A DNA stretch of 34,335 nucleotides from Acidobacteriaceae bacterium (GTDB lineage Bacteria > Acidobacteriota > Terriglobia > Terriglobales > Acidobacteriaceae). Below, one piece after another: positions 16,092-25,105 of this stretch. The notes under the pieces were generated by a model, which searched no databases, was not told the origin of the DNA, and saw nothing but the letters and a program-made list of their open reading frames with translations. Made by a program: the position numbers and the translations under genes. Numbering within the stretch: the first letter of the stretch is position 1; each line of letters begins with the position of its first letter. The stretch is from the NCBI GenBank assembly GCA_027306695.1, contig DAHUZH010000028.1, forward strand, positions 1-34,335, given 5' to 3'.

Positions 16092-16180
16092 TGGTGCACA
16101 GGGGAGGATTCGAACCTCCGTAGCTCGCAAGGAGCGGCAGATTTACAGTCTGCTGCCATTAACCGCTCGGCCACCTGTGC
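16092..16180 (-). tRNA. trnY: tRNA-Tyr (anticodon GTA)
   Basis: An 89-nt class II tRNA with a long variable arm on the minus strand: acceptor GCACAGG/CCTGTGC, anticodon loop CTGTAAA, T-arm GGAGGTTCGAATCCTCC, and encoded CCA. Confidence 0.97.
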
Positions 16181-16404
16181 ACATCTTTCGGTCCCTCCCG
16201 CTTCGTTGCCCATACCTTGCCCGTCCTGCCAGCCGGCTGAGACACTTCGGCCCAAACCAGCCTAACCGGATTTCGACCAGCCCAACCGGAGGGTTGCTTT
16301 TTGGCAGGAGACGCGGCCACGAGAGACGGAACCGAACCTTAAAGCTTGTGTGTTGCAGTCGTACTGGGCAAATGTCGCTGCAAGAAGGTCGAGGCAATTT
16401 TTGC

Positions 16405-16480
16405 TGGAGCTGGCGAAGGGACTTGAACCCCCGACCCTCTGATTACAAATCAGATGCTCTACCAGCTGAGCTACGCCAGC
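16405..16480 (-). tRNA. trnT: tRNA-Thr (anticodon TGT)
   Basis: A 76-nt cloverleaf on the minus strand: acceptor GCTGGCG with a CGCCAGC partner, anticodon loop TTTGTAA, T-arm GGGGGTTCAAGTCCC, and encoded CCA. It is the first tRNA of the cluster; the 224 nt between it and tRNA-Tyr hold only a short imperfect direct repeat (ACCAGCCYAACCGGA, about 16256-16290). Confidence 0.97.
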
Positions 16481-16540
16481 CCTGAAACCCTTCCGCAAGC
16501 GCCAGCGCACACTTCCGCGCCCATCACGCACAAGACTCAA

Positions 16541-16567
16541 ATTATCACGCTGCGCGGCGCATCGCAA
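16541..16567 (-). promoter_or_regulatory. Weak candidate promoter for the tRNA cluster
   Basis: On the minus strand TTGCGA (16562-16567) and GATAAT (16541-16546, five of six consensus bases) are separated by 15 nt, about 60 nt upstream of tRNA-Thr(TGT). The spacing is shorter than ideal. The position between arsC and the first tRNA is where a stable-RNA promoter is expected. Confidence 0.25.
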
Positions 16568-16596
16568 CCACTACCGCCAACTGACGCATGCGTTTT

Positions 16597-17088
16597 CTAT
16601 TGCCGCCCGATGCTGTCGATCTCTTTCTGAATCGTCAACGCGCCGAGAGATGCAAGCGGCAGGCTCAGAAAAAGCCCGATCCTGCGGTCCAGCGCGGCAA
16701 AGGCCTGGCGATAAGCCCGTTCGACTTCTTCCGGCGTTCCTTCGACGGCGGCCGGATCGGGGACGCCCCAATGCGCGGTGATCGGTTGTCCGGGCCAGAT
16801 GGGACAGACCTCCTTCGCCGCGTTGTCGCAAACCGTAAAAACAAAATCCAACCGGGGCGCACCCGGCTTTGAGAATTCGTCCCAGGATTTGCTGCGCAGT
16901 CCCTCCGCGCTGATCTGGGCCGATTGGAGCTGCCGAATCGCCTCTGAACGGACAACCCCTGCCGGATGGCTGCCAGCGCTGTAAGCGGTAAAGGTTGGCG
17001 CGCCTTTGTAGTTCAGGATTGCCTCCGCAAGGATCGAACGCGCGGAATTTCCTGTACAGAGAAACATGACATTGTAGTGCGTCTGCAT
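16597..17088 (-). CDS. arsC: Arsenate reductase, low-molecular-weight phosphatase type
   Basis: Reduces arsenate to arsenite in the cytoplasm; 163 aa. The N-terminal catalytic loop is C11-TGNSA-R17 followed by Ser (CX5RS). Two further redox Cys, 87 and 95, lie in VCDNAAKEVCP, followed by IWPGQPITAHWGVPDPA. This is the three-Cys layout of the thioredoxin-linked family; here the second pair is spaced by seven residues. ATG 17088 has AAGGA 8 nt upstream; an open frame extends 35 codons further but runs into repeat A. arsM lies 120 nt upstream on the same strand. The C-terminal 25 or so residues run past the usual family end. Its product is the substrate for Acr3 export and ArsM methylation. Confidence 0.93.
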   Translation of the reverse strand: MQTHYNVMFLCTGNSARSILAEAILNYKGAPTFTAYSAGSHPAGVVRSEAIRQLQSAQISAEGLRSKSWDEFSKPGAPRLDFVFTVCDNAAKEVCPIWPGQPITAHWGVPDPAAVEGTPEEVERAYRQAFAALDRRIGLFLSLPLASLGALTIQKEIDSIGRQ

Positions 17089-17137
17089 GCGGACGTCCTT
17101 CGTTGGCTCTATTTCATAGTCCTGAATCATTGCATTC

Positions 17138-17180
17138 GGGTGCCCCATCCTCGCCGCGTTGTTTGCGGCTAGGGTGGGAG
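17138..17180 (+). repeat. Dispersed hairpin repeat, family A copy 2
   Basis: A 43-bp element (GGGTGCCCCATCCTC, then the GCCGC/GCGGC hairpin, then TAGGGTGGGAG). Outer bases CCCATCC and GGGTGGG can pair as well, giving a long stem. It sits in the arsM-arsC spacer, so it would be transcribed between the two genes. Confidence 0.75.
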
Positions 17181-17208
17181 AAAATGGGTTCATTCCAATC
17201 GGACCGGA

Positions 17209-18096
17209 TCAATCAGCGCGAGGCTTAATCGCGTAGACCTTCACGCTGGCTGCCGCTGCGTTGATGTCATATTGCGAGAGCAGCCCTGCCAGCTCCTGAT
17301 GCAGATTCGCGGTTGCATTGGTGTCCGATGAACAGCAAGAGTCGCCGACAATCTGGAGGGGCTGCAAGTTTTCCATCGCAGGAGAACAACAGCCCGTCTG
17401 GTTCTCCACTTTCGCATAGGCATTCAGGTCGGCCCCACTGTCCACGATCTCTACGTGCTCGAAGCCCGCAGCCAGCAAGCCCTCGCGATATGCATCGACA
17501 TGGATGGCCCCAGCGATGCAGCCAACATAAGCGGCCAGACTCTCCCCAACCGCTGGCGGCAACTCACCTTTCAGCGCGATATCGCTCACCGCGAGCCTTC
17601 CACCCGGCTTCAACACTCGCGCTATCTCTCGAAACACAATGGGCTTGTCGGGCGCAAGATTGAGGACGCAGTTGCTGATGACGCAATCGGCCGATGCATC
17701 GGGAAGCGGAATGTGCTCCATCGTCGCCAGGTGAAATTCCACATTGTCATAACCGCCCGCCAACGCATTGGCTTGCGCCCGCTCAATCATTGCCGGAGTC
17801 ATATCGATGCCGATGGCGCGTCCCTCCGGGCCGACCAGCTTCGATGCGAGAAACACGTCCAGACCGCCGCCAGAGCCGAGGTCCACGACCACCTCACCCG
17901 CGCGAATGGAGGCCATGGCCGTTGGATTTCCGCAGGAAAGCCCCATGTTGGCCCCGGCAGGAATGGACGTGAGTTCCGCTTCGGTATACCCAAAGGCCTC
18001 CGCGACGGCCTTTACGCCCGTGTGGTCATTCGACAATCCGCTCTCCGCCACCGCTCCGTATTTCGACCGCACCGATTCGAGCAACCGTTCCGTCAT
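17209..18096 (-). CDS. arsM: Arsenite S-adenosylmethionine methyltransferase
   Basis: Methylates arsenite; 295 aa. The SAM-binding motif is [15 protein letters not shown] (about residues 70-84). Conserved Cys candidates for As(III) binding are Cys 55 (NMGLSCGNP) and Cys 193 (YVGCIAGAI). Two vicinal Cys pairs lie in the C-terminal part, 236/237 (GCCSP) and 254/255 (SCCSS). ATG 18096 has a strong GGAGGG ribosome site. It is divergent from arsR, with the promoters overlapping in a 76-nt gap, so ArsR control is likely. The extra Cys pairs may bind arsenic, but that is inference. Confidence 0.93.
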   Translation of the reverse strand: MTERLLESVRSKYGAVAESGLSNDHTGVKAVAEAFGYTEAELTSIPAGANMGLSCGNPTAMASIRAGEVVVDLGSGGGLDVFLASKLVGPEGRAIGIDMTPAMIERAQANALAGGYDNVEFHLATMEHIPLPDASADCVISNCVLNLAPDKPIVFREIARVLKPGGRLAVSDIALKGELPPAVGESLAAYVGCIAGAIHVDAYREGLLAAGFEHVEIVDSGADLNAYAKVENQTGCCSPAMENLQPLQIVGDSCCSSDTNATANLHQELAGLLSQYDINAAAASVKVYAIKPRAD

Positions 18097-18124
18097 AAGC
18101 CCTCCAAACATATTCGCTAACACG

Positions 18125-18153
18125 ACTATATTATTTCTTTACATATCCGCCAA
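18125..18153 (-). promoter_or_regulatory. arsM promoter
   Basis: On the minus strand TTGGCG (18148-18153) and TATAGT (18125-18130) are separated by 17 nt. Transcription would start near 18118, giving a leader of about 22 nt with the GGAGGG site. It overlaps the arsR promoter on the other strand, and an ATATTCGC half-site (18110-18117) lies at its expected start point. Confidence 0.65.
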
Positions 18154-18165
18154 TGCGAATATAAT
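18138..18165 (+). promoter_or_regulatory. arsR-acr3 promoter
   Basis: TTTACA (18138-18143) and a perfect TATAAT (18160-18165) are separated by 16 nt. The last base of the -10 lies only 7 nt before the arsR ATG at 18173, which predicts transcription starting at or next to the start codon, i.e. a leaderless mRNA. Confidence 0.7.
18143..18162. promoter_or_regulatory. Probable ArsR operator
   Basis: Imperfect palindrome ATATCCGC-CAAT-GCGAATAT with one mismatch between the arms. It occupies the spacer and part of the -10 of the arsR promoter and overlaps the arsM -35. A third copy of the half-site, ATATTCGC, lies at 18110-18117. ArsR/SmtB repressors bind palindromes of this kind; binding here is inferred from position. 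Confidence 0.6.
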
Positions 18166-18172
18166 TTAACGC

Positions 18173-18592
18173 ATGGGAACGAAACAGAAAACGTTCAGGA
18201 TGGACCTCTTCTTTCAGGCGCTCGGCAACAATACCCGTCTGCGGCTCTTGAATCTGATGGGAGATCAGGAAATCTGCGTCTGTTATTTTGTCGAGATTCT
18301 CGCCCAGCCCCAGCCGAAAATCTCCCGGCATCTGGCCTACCTGCGCAAAGTCGGCATCGTCAGCGCGCGGCGCGAAGGCAAGTGGATGCACTACCGCATC
18401 ACAATGCCTCCACATGTCGGCGCGGCCCAGGTCCTGCGACAGACCCTCTCCTGGCTCCAGGAAGAACACGCCATGCAGGCCGACCGTGCACGGCTCACAA
18501 AGGCCTGCTGTAGCCCGCAGAAGTTTGTGGCCCTGCAAGGAGCACCGCTGCCCAAATCTGTCGATCGGCCCACAAAATCTCTGTCTAGGTAA
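18173..18592 (+). CDS. arsR: ArsR-family arsenite-responsive repressor
   Basis: Winged-helix repressor of the ArsR/SmtB family, 139 aa. The helix-turn-helix lies around residues 45-62 ([17 protein letters not shown]) and the wing at [12 protein letters not shown]. The sensor motif near the N-terminus is EICVCYF with Cys 35 and 37, the position used by classical As(III) sensors. A second vicinal pair, Cys 112/113 (KACCSPQ), lies in the tail. No ribosome site precedes ATG 18173, in line with a leaderless transcript; an internal Met at residue 10 is the alternative start. acr3 follows after 2 nt. Confidence 0.94.
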   Translation: MGTKQKTFRMDLFFQALGNNTRLRLLNLMGDQEICVCYFVEILAQPQPKISRHLAYLRKVGIVSARREGKWMHYRITMPPHVGAAQVLRQTLSWLQEEHAMQADRARLTKACCSPQKFVALQGAPLPKSVDRPTKSLSR

Positions 18593-18594
18593 AC

Positions 18595-19710
18595 ATGTCC
18601 GGCATTCCCCATGTCCAAGCGCAGGCATGCCCAAACCAGACATGTGCGCCCATGCCGCGCAAGAATCTGTCCTTCATCGACCGCTTCCTCACTCTGTGGA
18701 TTTTTTTTGCCATGACCATCGGAGTCGCCCTGGGCCATTTCGTCCCGGGATCGGCGGCCTTTGTCAATCGCTTTCAAGTTGGGACAACGAATGTCCCCAT
18801 TGCCATCGGCCTGATCCTCATGATGTATCCGCCGCTGGCAAAAGTACGCTATGAAAAACTGGGCCGGGTCTTTCGTAACCGCCGCATTCTCGGCCTGTCG
18901 CTGGTACAAAATTGGATCATCGGCCCCGTCCTGATGTTTCTCCTGGCCATCACATTTCTGCGTGGCGAGCCTGCCTACATGCGTGGACTCATCCTGATCG
19001 GCATCGCGCGGTGCATTGCCATGGTCCTGGTGTGGAACGAACTTGCCGAGGGAGACACGGACTATGTTGCCGGACTGGTGGCGCTCAACAGCGTCTTTCA
19101 GGTGGTTTTCTATAGCCTGTATGCGTGGGTGTTCATCACCGTGCTGCCCACATGGTTCGGGCTGAAAGGGACCATCGTCAATGTCGGCATCGGCAGGATT
19201 TCCCAAAGCGTCCTGATCTATCTTGGAATTCCGTTTTTCGCTGGAATCCTGACACGTTTTCTTCTGCTTCGGGCCAAAGGAGAACCGTGGTATCGCACGC
19301 GGTTTATTCCGCGCATCAGTCCGCTGACCCTCTTCGCTCTGCTGTTCACCATTGTCGTGATGTTCAGCCTGAAGGGCGACCTGATCGTGAAGCTGCCGCT
19401 CGATGTGCTGCGCATCGCCGTACCGCTGCTGATCTATTTCGCCGTCATGTTTCTGGTGAGTTTCTGGATGGGGCGCAAGCTGGGCGCGAATTATGCGCAA
19501 ACAGCCACGCTGTCCTTTACCGCAGCCGGCAACAACTTTGAGCTGGCGATTGCCGTCTCCGTGGCCGTATTTGGCTTGAATTCCGGCGAGGCGTTTGTCG
19601 GAGTCATCGGCCCTTTGATCGAGGTCCCTGCGCTGATCGGCCTGGTCAACGTGGCCTTCTGGTTGCGCAAGCGTTATTTTTTTCGGCCCACCCAATCGAC
19701 TTCGGTTTAA
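18595..19710 (+). CDS. acr3: Arsenite efflux transporter, ACR3 family
   Basis: Inner-membrane arsenite exporter, 371 aa with about ten transmembrane segments. The conserved Cys 140 ([13 protein letters not shown]) and Glu 343 ([10 protein letters not shown]), both characteristic of ACR3 proteins, are present. The N-terminal 25 residues are soluble and carry two extra Cys (residues 12 and 17). It starts 2 nt after the arsR stop, with AGGT upstream, so the two genes form one operon. Together with ArsC it gives arsenate resistance by reduction and export. Confidence 0.95.
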   Translation: MSGIPHVQAQACPNQTCAPMPRKNLSFIDRFLTLWIFFAMTIGVALGHFVPGSAAFVNRFQVGTTNVPIAIGLILMMYPPLAKVRYEKLGRVFRNRRILGLSLVQNWIIGPVLMFLLAITFLRGEPAYMRGLILIGIARCIAMVLVWNELAEGDTDYVAGLVALNSVFQVVFYSLYAWVFITVLPTWFGLKGTIVNVGIGRISQSVLIYLGIPFFAGILTRFLLLRAKGEPWYRTRFIPRISPLTLFALLFTIVVMFSLKGDLIVKLPLDVLRIAVPLLIYFAVMFLVSFWMGRKLGANYAQTATLSFTAAGNNFELAIAVSVAVFGLNSGEAFVGVIGPLIEVPALIGLVNVAFWLRKRYFFRPTQSTSV

Positions 19711-19905
19711 GAACCTCGGACTGCGGATTTACACTCTGCCGGCTGCATCGGTGCTATGCTCGTAATCACATTCGTTGCCATTGGATGGAGGAAGAGATTT
19801 TTTCCAAACGATGCGGCGCAATGCAACACTCCATGACTGACCCCGCTGGCCGAAGCTGTCATCCCTACCGCCCTAGTTTCCATCGCGTGAGGTTCCTCTC
19901 TCATC

Positions 19906-20925
19906 ATGCGTAGACGCACATGGATCAGCTTGGCTGTGGTTGTGGCTGTCGTCGCCGCGCTGGTGGTTGCAGTCGTTCTCCGCAAAGAAGCCCCGCCAGA
20001 GGTCGCGCGCCTCCTGCCCGAAGCGGATGCCATTGTCTACTTCAACCTGAAACCGCTGCGCGCGCTCACCCAACTGGACCAGCATCCGGTGGCGCACGAT
20101 GCCGACTATCAGGCATTCATCGACGCGACAGGCATCGAATTCGAGCACGATCTGAACCAGGCCGCCTTCGCCGTTCACCGCCTGGCAGACCCCAACGGCC
20201 CCAATGGTCCAGTTGCTTACTCTGAGGTGTTCCAGGGCCGCTTCCGAGGGCCGCGCCTGACACGCTACCTGACAGCGCAGGCCGCTGCCACAGAGCGCTA
20301 TGCCGGACACGATATCTACTCGATTCCGCATGACGGCCGCACCGTCCGGGTGGTCGTACTGGGCTATGACTTAGTAGCGGTTTCCAATACGCCGACCACC
20401 GAGCAGATTCATTCCATCATCGACCGCTATCACTCCGCCGCGCTGCCCTTCAGTGGCAACACGCTTCTGGCGCACCACTATGCCGAGGTCCCGCTGTTGT
20501 CTGAAATTTGGGGGATTGGCAAAATCGGACTGCCCTTCGCCTCGGGACAACAGTTCCACCTCTTCGGCCTGCCGTTGCCGGTCCCCGTTGATGCCACATT
20601 TATTGCTTCCATCCGCTACCTGGGGGCGCTGCATCTTCGACTGGTGGAAATCGCGCCTACGGAGAACGCCGCAAAAGTGTCGGTGGGAATGGCCAATCTT
20701 GTTCTTGGACTGATGCGTTCCGCGCAAATAACCGCAGGCCCTCAGGATGCCACGGCGACGGACTGGAATGCGCTGCTGGCCAGCACCAAAGTGGAGCAGA
20801 AGGGCAATCGCACAATTCTGAGCGCCATGGTTCCTATCAATCTGGTGAAAAGCCTGCTAGCTGCAAAAAAAAGCAGTGACGCGGCAACGGATCTAAACCC
20901 ACAGCCAACAAAACCCGCCCATTAG
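19906..20925 (+). CDS. Membrane-anchored hypothetical protein
   Basis: A 339-aa protein with an N-terminal transmembrane or signal-anchor segment (residues about 6-25, ISLAVVVAVVAALVVAVVL) after an Arg-rich start, then a large extracytoplasmic domain. Recognisable features are EVARLLPEADAIVYFNLKPL near the start and a Pro-rich end. I do not recognise a characterised family. It is preceded by 195 nt without a gene and followed by a gap with repeats. Confidence 0.85.
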   Translation: MRRRTWISLAVVVAVVAALVVAVVLRKEAPPEVARLLPEADAIVYFNLKPLRALTQLDQHPVAHDADYQAFIDATGIEFEHDLNQAAFAVHRLADPNGPNGPVAYSEVFQGRFRGPRLTRYLTAQAAATERYAGHDIYSIPHDGRTVRVVVLGYDLVAVSNTPTTEQIHSIIDRYHSAALPFSGNTLLAHHYAEVPLLSEIWGIGKIGLPFASGQQFHLFGLPLPVPVDATFIASIRYLGALHLRLVEIAPTENAAKVSVGMANLVLGLMRSAQITAGPQDATATDWNALLASTKVEQKGNRTILSAMVPINLVKSLLAAKKSSDAATDLNPQPTKPAH

Positions 20926-20974
20926 GCCGAATTGATGGTTAGAGCGTTTTCATGTCAAGTATTAACAAAATTTT

Positions 20975-21017
20975 GGGTGCGCTATCCTAGCCGCGTTCTT
21001 TGCGGCCAGGGTGGGAG
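20975..21017 (+). repeat. Dispersed hairpin repeat, family A copy 3
   Basis: A 43-bp element starting GGGTGCGCTATCCTA with the GCCGC-GTTCTTT-GCGGC hairpin and ending CAGGGTGGGAG. It lies between convergent genes. Confidence 0.75.
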
Positions 21018-21073
21018 ACCCCGACTCTTTCCCAACCGTTAACACTCTGACCGAAAATGCTCTGTGTACCCAA

Positions 21074-21132
21074 GAGTCATTCTGAGGGGCAGATCGCCAC
21101 GGCGAACGAAGTAAGGGGGCCTGCGGTTTCTC
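21074..21132 (+). repeat. Dispersed palindromic repeat, family B copy 1
   Basis: Contains GAGTCATTCTGAG, a TCGCCACGGCGA-type core and the tail CTGCGGTTTCTC. Related elements occur at 25856, 32023 and 33273. Short repeats opening with GTCATTCTGAG are widespread in several bacterial phyla. Confidence 0.65.
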
Positions 21133-21162
21133 GCTGGATGAATACTGAGAACTGCGTTTCTT

Positions 21163-22104
21163 CTATTGCCCGCTGTTTTGTGGCAGGACGGTCTCTGCCA
21201 TCTGGGCCATGGTTTCACGCATATAACGATGCGGATTGACCGGAGTTTCATGAATGCGGACCTCATAATGCAGGTGCGCCCCGGTGCTGCGTCCACTGAC
21301 TCCTACGTAGCCAATGATCTGGCCCCGCGTGACCGTTTGTCCTGGAATCACGGCAATCGAAGACATGTGTGCATAGAGCGTGGTGATGCTGTGCCCGTGG
21401 TTCAGTAACACCTCGCGGCCGTATCCAGAAGACCATCCGGCAAAGTTAACGACGCCATCTCCTGTTGCATGAATCGCGGTCCCTGCGGGGGCTGCAATGT
21501 CGATGCCGCGATGAAATTCACCTTCACCCGCCAGCGGGTCGGTGCGTTCGCCGAACGAACTCGTCACACGGCCCATGATTGGCCATAAGGACGGTGCATC
21601 GGCCAGTCGCACCCAGTCCGTCAAGGTGGAGGCGGAACCGATTCCAGAGGAGAGGGCCTGCGCCGCAACGCCGGAAAGCGCGGAGTTGCGCAGCGCATAG
21701 AAACGGTCGATGGATCTGTAATAGGAATCGTCGTCGGATGAAAGGCTGGCTTCGCTTGGCGCTGCCGACTTGGCCGCAACCAGTTTACTCTGCCGCAGGC
21801 CGTATAGCGCGGAAACCTGGCTGGCCAGCGAACCCAGAGACGCCACCTGGACGTCCTTCTGTTTCACATCCTGCTGCAATTGCTGATATTGCTTACGAAG
21901 CGTCTGCTGCTCGCTGCGGACCTGATTGAAGCGCTCTGTCTTTAACAACATTCTGCCGTAGGAACCCGCCAACCCGGTAATGGTGAACAGTCCCACGACT
22001 GCGGCCGCGACAAAAGCGTACGCATAACGCATGGGAATGGGGACCTTTTGCAACTGGCCCTGCTCGTCCCGGCTGACATATACGATGTAGTGACGCTTTC
22101 GCAC
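21163..22104 (-). CDS. M23-family peptidoglycan endopeptidase, membrane-anchored
   Basis: A 313-aa protein. The cytoplasmic N-terminus (RKRHYIVYVSRDEQGQLQK) is followed by one transmembrane helix (about residues 28-48), a coiled-coil (about 52-90), and a C-terminal LytM/M23 domain. Zinc ligands are His 198 and Asp 202 (HRGID) and His 279 (HLHYEV), with His 246 (YAHM) also conserved. The GTG start at 22104 is preferred because related proteins begin M-R-K-R-Y/H-Y; AAAGGAAG lies about 12 nt upstream, a little far. An ATG 28 codons earlier (22188) gives an unconvincing extension. The layout fits a cell-wall hydrolase or activator acting in the periplasm. Confidence 0.9.
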   Translation of the reverse strand: MRKRHYIVYVSRDEQGQLQKVPIPMRYAYAFVAAAVVGLFTITGLAGSYGRMLLKTERFNQVRSEQQTLRKQYQQLQQDVKQKDVQVASLGSLASQVSALYGLRQSKLVAAKSAAPSEASLSSDDDSYYRSIDRFYALRNSALSGVAAQALSSGIGSASTLTDWVRLADAPSLWPIMGRVTSSFGERTDPLAGEGEFHRGIDIAAPAGTAIHATGDGVVNFAGWSSGYGREVLLNHGHSITTLYAHMSSIAVIPGQTVTRGQIIGYVGVSGRSTGAHLHYEVRIHETPVNPHRYMRETMAQMAETVLPQNSGQ

Positions 22105-22232
22105 GTTTGGGAGGTGCTTCCTTTCAAACTGTTCGGTTCCTGACGACTGACAGCAACCCCCGGCAATGTTTTTTGACACAGGCAGCACCGGGCAACAAAG
22201 CGCTGCGAATCGGAGGATACGTCTAATGCCAG

Positions 22233-22260
22233 TTTATAACGTGAGGTCATAGCCTAGCAA
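22233..22260 (-). promoter_or_regulatory. Candidate promoter for the M23 peptidase gene
   Basis: On the minus strand TTGCTA (22255-22260) and TATAAA (22233-22238) are separated by 16 nt. It lies about 130 nt upstream of the GTG start in the divergent gap with thiL. Confidence 0.4.
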
Positions 22261-22399
22261 AGCGTGCAATACCGCGTCAATGCTGAAAAAGTCGACAGTA
22301 TGCCGAAACCGATCTCCGGCTGCTCTTCTGACAGCACAGCGACCTTATTTGCACGATTCGCCACTGGACAAGCTGCGTACGGCTGTATGCTGGCATTCG

Positions 22400-23524
22400 A
22401 TGGAGAAAACAGGGTCGAAAAGCAGTCCAATACCGGGCGAGCGGGCCTTTCTGAAGGATTTGCGCGCACAGTTGGCGTCGTCTGGCCAACTTGACCGGAC
22501 TCGACTTGACCGCGCTCGACTTGACCGCGCTCGATCGGGCCTGAGGTTGGGCCTCGGGGATGATTGCGCGGTTTTGCGGCCACCGCCAGGCCATGAAGTG
22601 CTCGTGACCACCGATTTTTCTCTCGAAACGGTCCATTTTCGCCGCGAATGGCATACGCCGGAGTCCATCGGCCATCGCTGCTTGGCCCGCGGCTTGAGCG
22701 ACCTTGCCGCCATGGGCGCGCAACCGCTGGCTGCGTTTCTATCTCTGGCGCTTCCGCTGGAGTTGACGCAGAGCCGACGCAGACAGCCTGCCTGGCGTGA
22801 ACGGTTTTTCAAAGGCTTTCTCGCTTTGGCAGGAAAATATCGTGTTCCCCTGGCTGGCGGCGACACGGCACAGTCACCGCGTCTTACACTTCCCAGCAAG
22901 TCCACAGGTTTGGCGTTCGCGGACATCGTTCTGGTCGGTAGCGCGCCCCGCAACCGCGCATTGCTGCGTTCCGGCGCGAAAGCTGGCGACCGGATTTATG
23001 TCACTGGCCATCTTGGAGGCGCGGCTGCGGAACTCGCGCAACTGGTCGCCAGCCCGCTCCGTTTTCTCAAGTGCACGAGCAGCGTTGCTGGCAACCCAAA
23101 TCCTCATCCGCATCTGTTTCCAGAACCAAGGCTGGCCGTCGGCGCATGGCTATTGAAAAATCGTCGCGTCACGGCAGTCATCGACATCAGCGATGGGCTA
23201 TCGACGGACCTCGACCACCTCTGCGAGGAATCTGCGCTGGCTGCTATGGTGGATGCATCGTCGGTTCCCATCCATCCATTGGCACTCGCGCCCAATAAGC
23301 ATCGCTCTCAGAAACCGCTCGACCTCGCCCTTCACGGTGGCGAAGATTACGAGCTGCTGTTTACCGCACCGCCGCATGTAAAAATTCCCCGCCGCATCGC
23401 CGGTGTTCCGATTGCATGCATCGGCGAGATGCGCCGCTATTCCTCCCGCGCGCCTCGAATGCTGCTACGCGAGCACGACGGAGAACAACCTCTGCATGCC
23501 GCAGGCTGGGAGCACTATCGCTAG
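22400..23524 (+). CDS. thiL: Thiamine-monophosphate kinase
   Basis: Phosphorylates thiamine monophosphate to thiamine diphosphate; 374 aa. It contains the ATP/Mg motifs GDDCAVL (residues about 53-59), LAGGDTAQS, DISDGLSTDLDHL and GGEDYELLF. The start was set at ATG 22400 (MEKTGSKSSP); an open frame extends 40 codons further upstream without family resemblance. Residues 31-45 are three repeats of LDR(T/A)R, encoded by an exact 15-bp tandem repeat (22490-22534) just before the first catalytic loop. gltX follows after 36 nt on the same strand. Confidence 0.93.
   Translation: MEKTGSKSSPIPGERAFLKDLRAQLASSGQLDRTRLDRARLDRARSGLRLGLGDDCAVLRPPPGHEVLVTTDFSLETVHFRREWHTPESIGHRCLARGLSDLAAMGAQPLAAFLSLALPLELTQSRRRQPAWRERFFKGFLALAGKYRVPLAGGDTAQSPRLTLPSKSTGLAFADIVLVGSAPRNRALLRSGAKAGDRIYVTGHLGGAAAELAQLVASPLRFLKCTSSVAGNPNPHPHLFPEPRLAVGAWLLKNRRVTAVIDISDGLSTDLDHLCEESALAAMVDASSVPIHPLALAPNKHRSQKPLDLALHGGEDYELLFTAPPHVKIPRRIAGVPIACIGEMRRYSSRAPRMLLREHDGEQPLHAAGWEHYR
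22490..22534 (+). repeat. 15-bp tandem repeat inside thiL (three units)
   Basis: Three consecutive 15-mers: CTTGACCGGACTCGA, then CTTGACCGCGCTCGA twice. Units 2 and 3 are identical and unit 1 differs at two positions. The repeat is in frame and encodes an Arg/Asp-rich linker. Confidence 0.9.
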
Positions 23525-23560
23525 CCTGGACCGTATCCGCTCCTGCTACCATCATCATTC

Positions 23561-25090
23561 ATGAATCAGTCCAAACCTCGCGTACGTTTTGCGCCTTCCC
23601 CCACCGGCCAGTTGCATGTGGGCAACGCCCGCACCGCGCTCTACAACTGGCTGTTTGCGCGCCGGTTTGGCGGCGATTTTCTCATCCGCATTGAAGACAC
23701 CGACATCGAGCGCAGCGAGGCGCGTTACGAAACGCAGCTCCTCGAAGACCTGCGTTGGCTGGGCCTGGACTGGGACGAAGGCCCGCAAGTTGGTGCGAGC
23801 AAAGAGATCGGCCCCAATGGCCCCTATCGCCAGTCCGAGCGCCTGGAAATCTATCGCGAGCATATCGAGCGTCTGCTGGCCAGCGGCGCAGCCTACCGCT
23901 GTTTCTGCACCGCCGAACAACTCGACGCCGAGCGCGAACAGGCCATCGCCGCCCACCAGCCACAGGTCTACTCCGGTCGCTGCCGGAGTATTTCGTCTGA
24001 CGAAATAGAGTTTCATTTAACGAAACATGAACCTTTCGCCGTACGCCTGAAAATCGGGGCCGAGCCAATCCGCTTTCACGACATGGTGCGGGGCGCGGTC
24101 GAGTTCGCCGCCGAGGCCGTCTCCGATCCGATTCTTGTCCGCTCCTCCGGCATGCCGGTCTACAACTACGTGGTCACGATCGACGACGCGCTCATGCGGA
24201 TCACGCATGTCATTCGCGGCGACGACCATCTGTCGAACACGCCCAAGCAGGTGGCCATCTATCAGGCCTTTGGCTGGCCGCTGCCGGAGTTCGCGCACCT
24301 CTCTACCATCCTGGGGCCGGACAAGACGCGGCTCTCCAAGCGCCACGGCGCCACCTCCATCGCCAGCTTTCGCGAGATGGGGATCCTACCCGAGGCGCTG
24401 ACGAATTACCTGGCGCTGCTGGGCTGGGGCGCGGAGGGCGGCACGCGCGAGACCTTCACCATGGCCGAGTTGGCCGCCGAGTTCACATTGGAGCGCGTCA
24501 CACCCTCACCCGCCATCTTCGATTTCAACAAGCTGTACTGGCTGAACCGGCACTATCTTAAGGCCGCCGAACCAAAGAGAGTCGCCGCGCTCGCCCGGCC
24601 ATATTTTGCAGCGAGGGGATGGTTGCCGGAAGCATCCAGTTCCGACAGCATTGACGGTTGGTTCGAGCAACTCCTCGCGCTCTTTCTGCCTGCTGTGGAC
24701 CAACTCGATCAGTTGCCGGAGAAGGCGCGATTTCTCTTTGCCTTCGATCCAGTAACCGCCATTGCCGACAATGAAAACGCTGCCGTTCTTACGAACGACT
24801 CCGCAAGAAAAGTCCTCGGAGAGTTTGCAGCCAGAATCGCGATGCTGCCCGCGCCAGTGACGGCGGAAGCCTTCAAAGCTGCGATGACCGAAGTAAAAAC
24901 CGCCAGCGGGGCCAAAGGCAAAGACCTGTTTCATCCTGTACGCATCGCGCTGACTGGCGCGCACTCTGGCCCGGAGTTCGACAAGGTGATTCCTCTGATC
25001 GAAGCGGGCAGCCAGTTGCCGCTTCCGACGCCCGTTGCCAGCGTGCAGCAGAGAGTGGAGCGCTTTCTCGCCGCGCTTCCATCGCGATAG
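23561..25090 (+). CDS. gltX: Glutamate--tRNA ligase
   Basis: Class I aminoacyl-tRNA synthetase charging tRNA-Glu, 509 aa. The HIGH-type motif is HVGN (residues 19-22) and the KMSKS-type motif is LSKRH (258-262). The opening [20 protein letters not shown] is typical. The C-terminal anticodon-binding region is present. It lies between thiL and a PP-loop gene, with 36-nt and 15-nt gaps, which suggests an operon. Confidence 0.97.
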   Translation: MNQSKPRVRFAPSPTGQLHVGNARTALYNWLFARRFGGDFLIRIEDTDIERSEARYETQLLEDLRWLGLDWDEGPQVGASKEIGPNGPYRQSERLEIYREHIERLLASGAAYRCFCTAEQLDAEREQAIAAHQPQVYSGRCRSISSDEIEFHLTKHEPFAVRLKIGAEPIRFHDMVRGAVEFAAEAVSDPILVRSSGMPVYNYVVTIDDALMRITHVIRGDDHLSNTPKQVAIYQAFGWPLPEFAHLSTILGPDKTRLSKRHGATSIASFREMGILPEALTNYLALLGWGAEGGTRETFTMAELAAEFTLERVTPSPAIFDFNKLYWLNRHYLKAAEPKRVAALARPYFAARGWLPEASSSDSIDGWFEQLLALFLPAVDQLDQLPEKARFLFAFDPVTAIADNENAAVLTNDSARKVLGEFAARIAMLPAPVTAEAFKAAMTEVKTASGAKGKDLFHPVRIALTGAHSGPEFDKVIPLIEAGSQLPLPTPVASVQQRVERFLAALPSR

Positions 25091-25105
25091 AAAAGGAAAC
25101 CGATC

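Noticed and set aside
16283-16302. Plus-strand hairpin CAACC-GGAG-GGTTG followed by CTTTTT between two tRNAs
   Set aside because: Resembles a weak intrinsic terminator but no plus-strand gene lies upstream of it; stem is only 5 bp.
18391-19695. Minus-strand open frame of 434 codons opposite arsR and acr3
   Set aside because: Low-complexity polar translation; the plus-strand acr3 has the conserved Cys, Glu and membrane segments.
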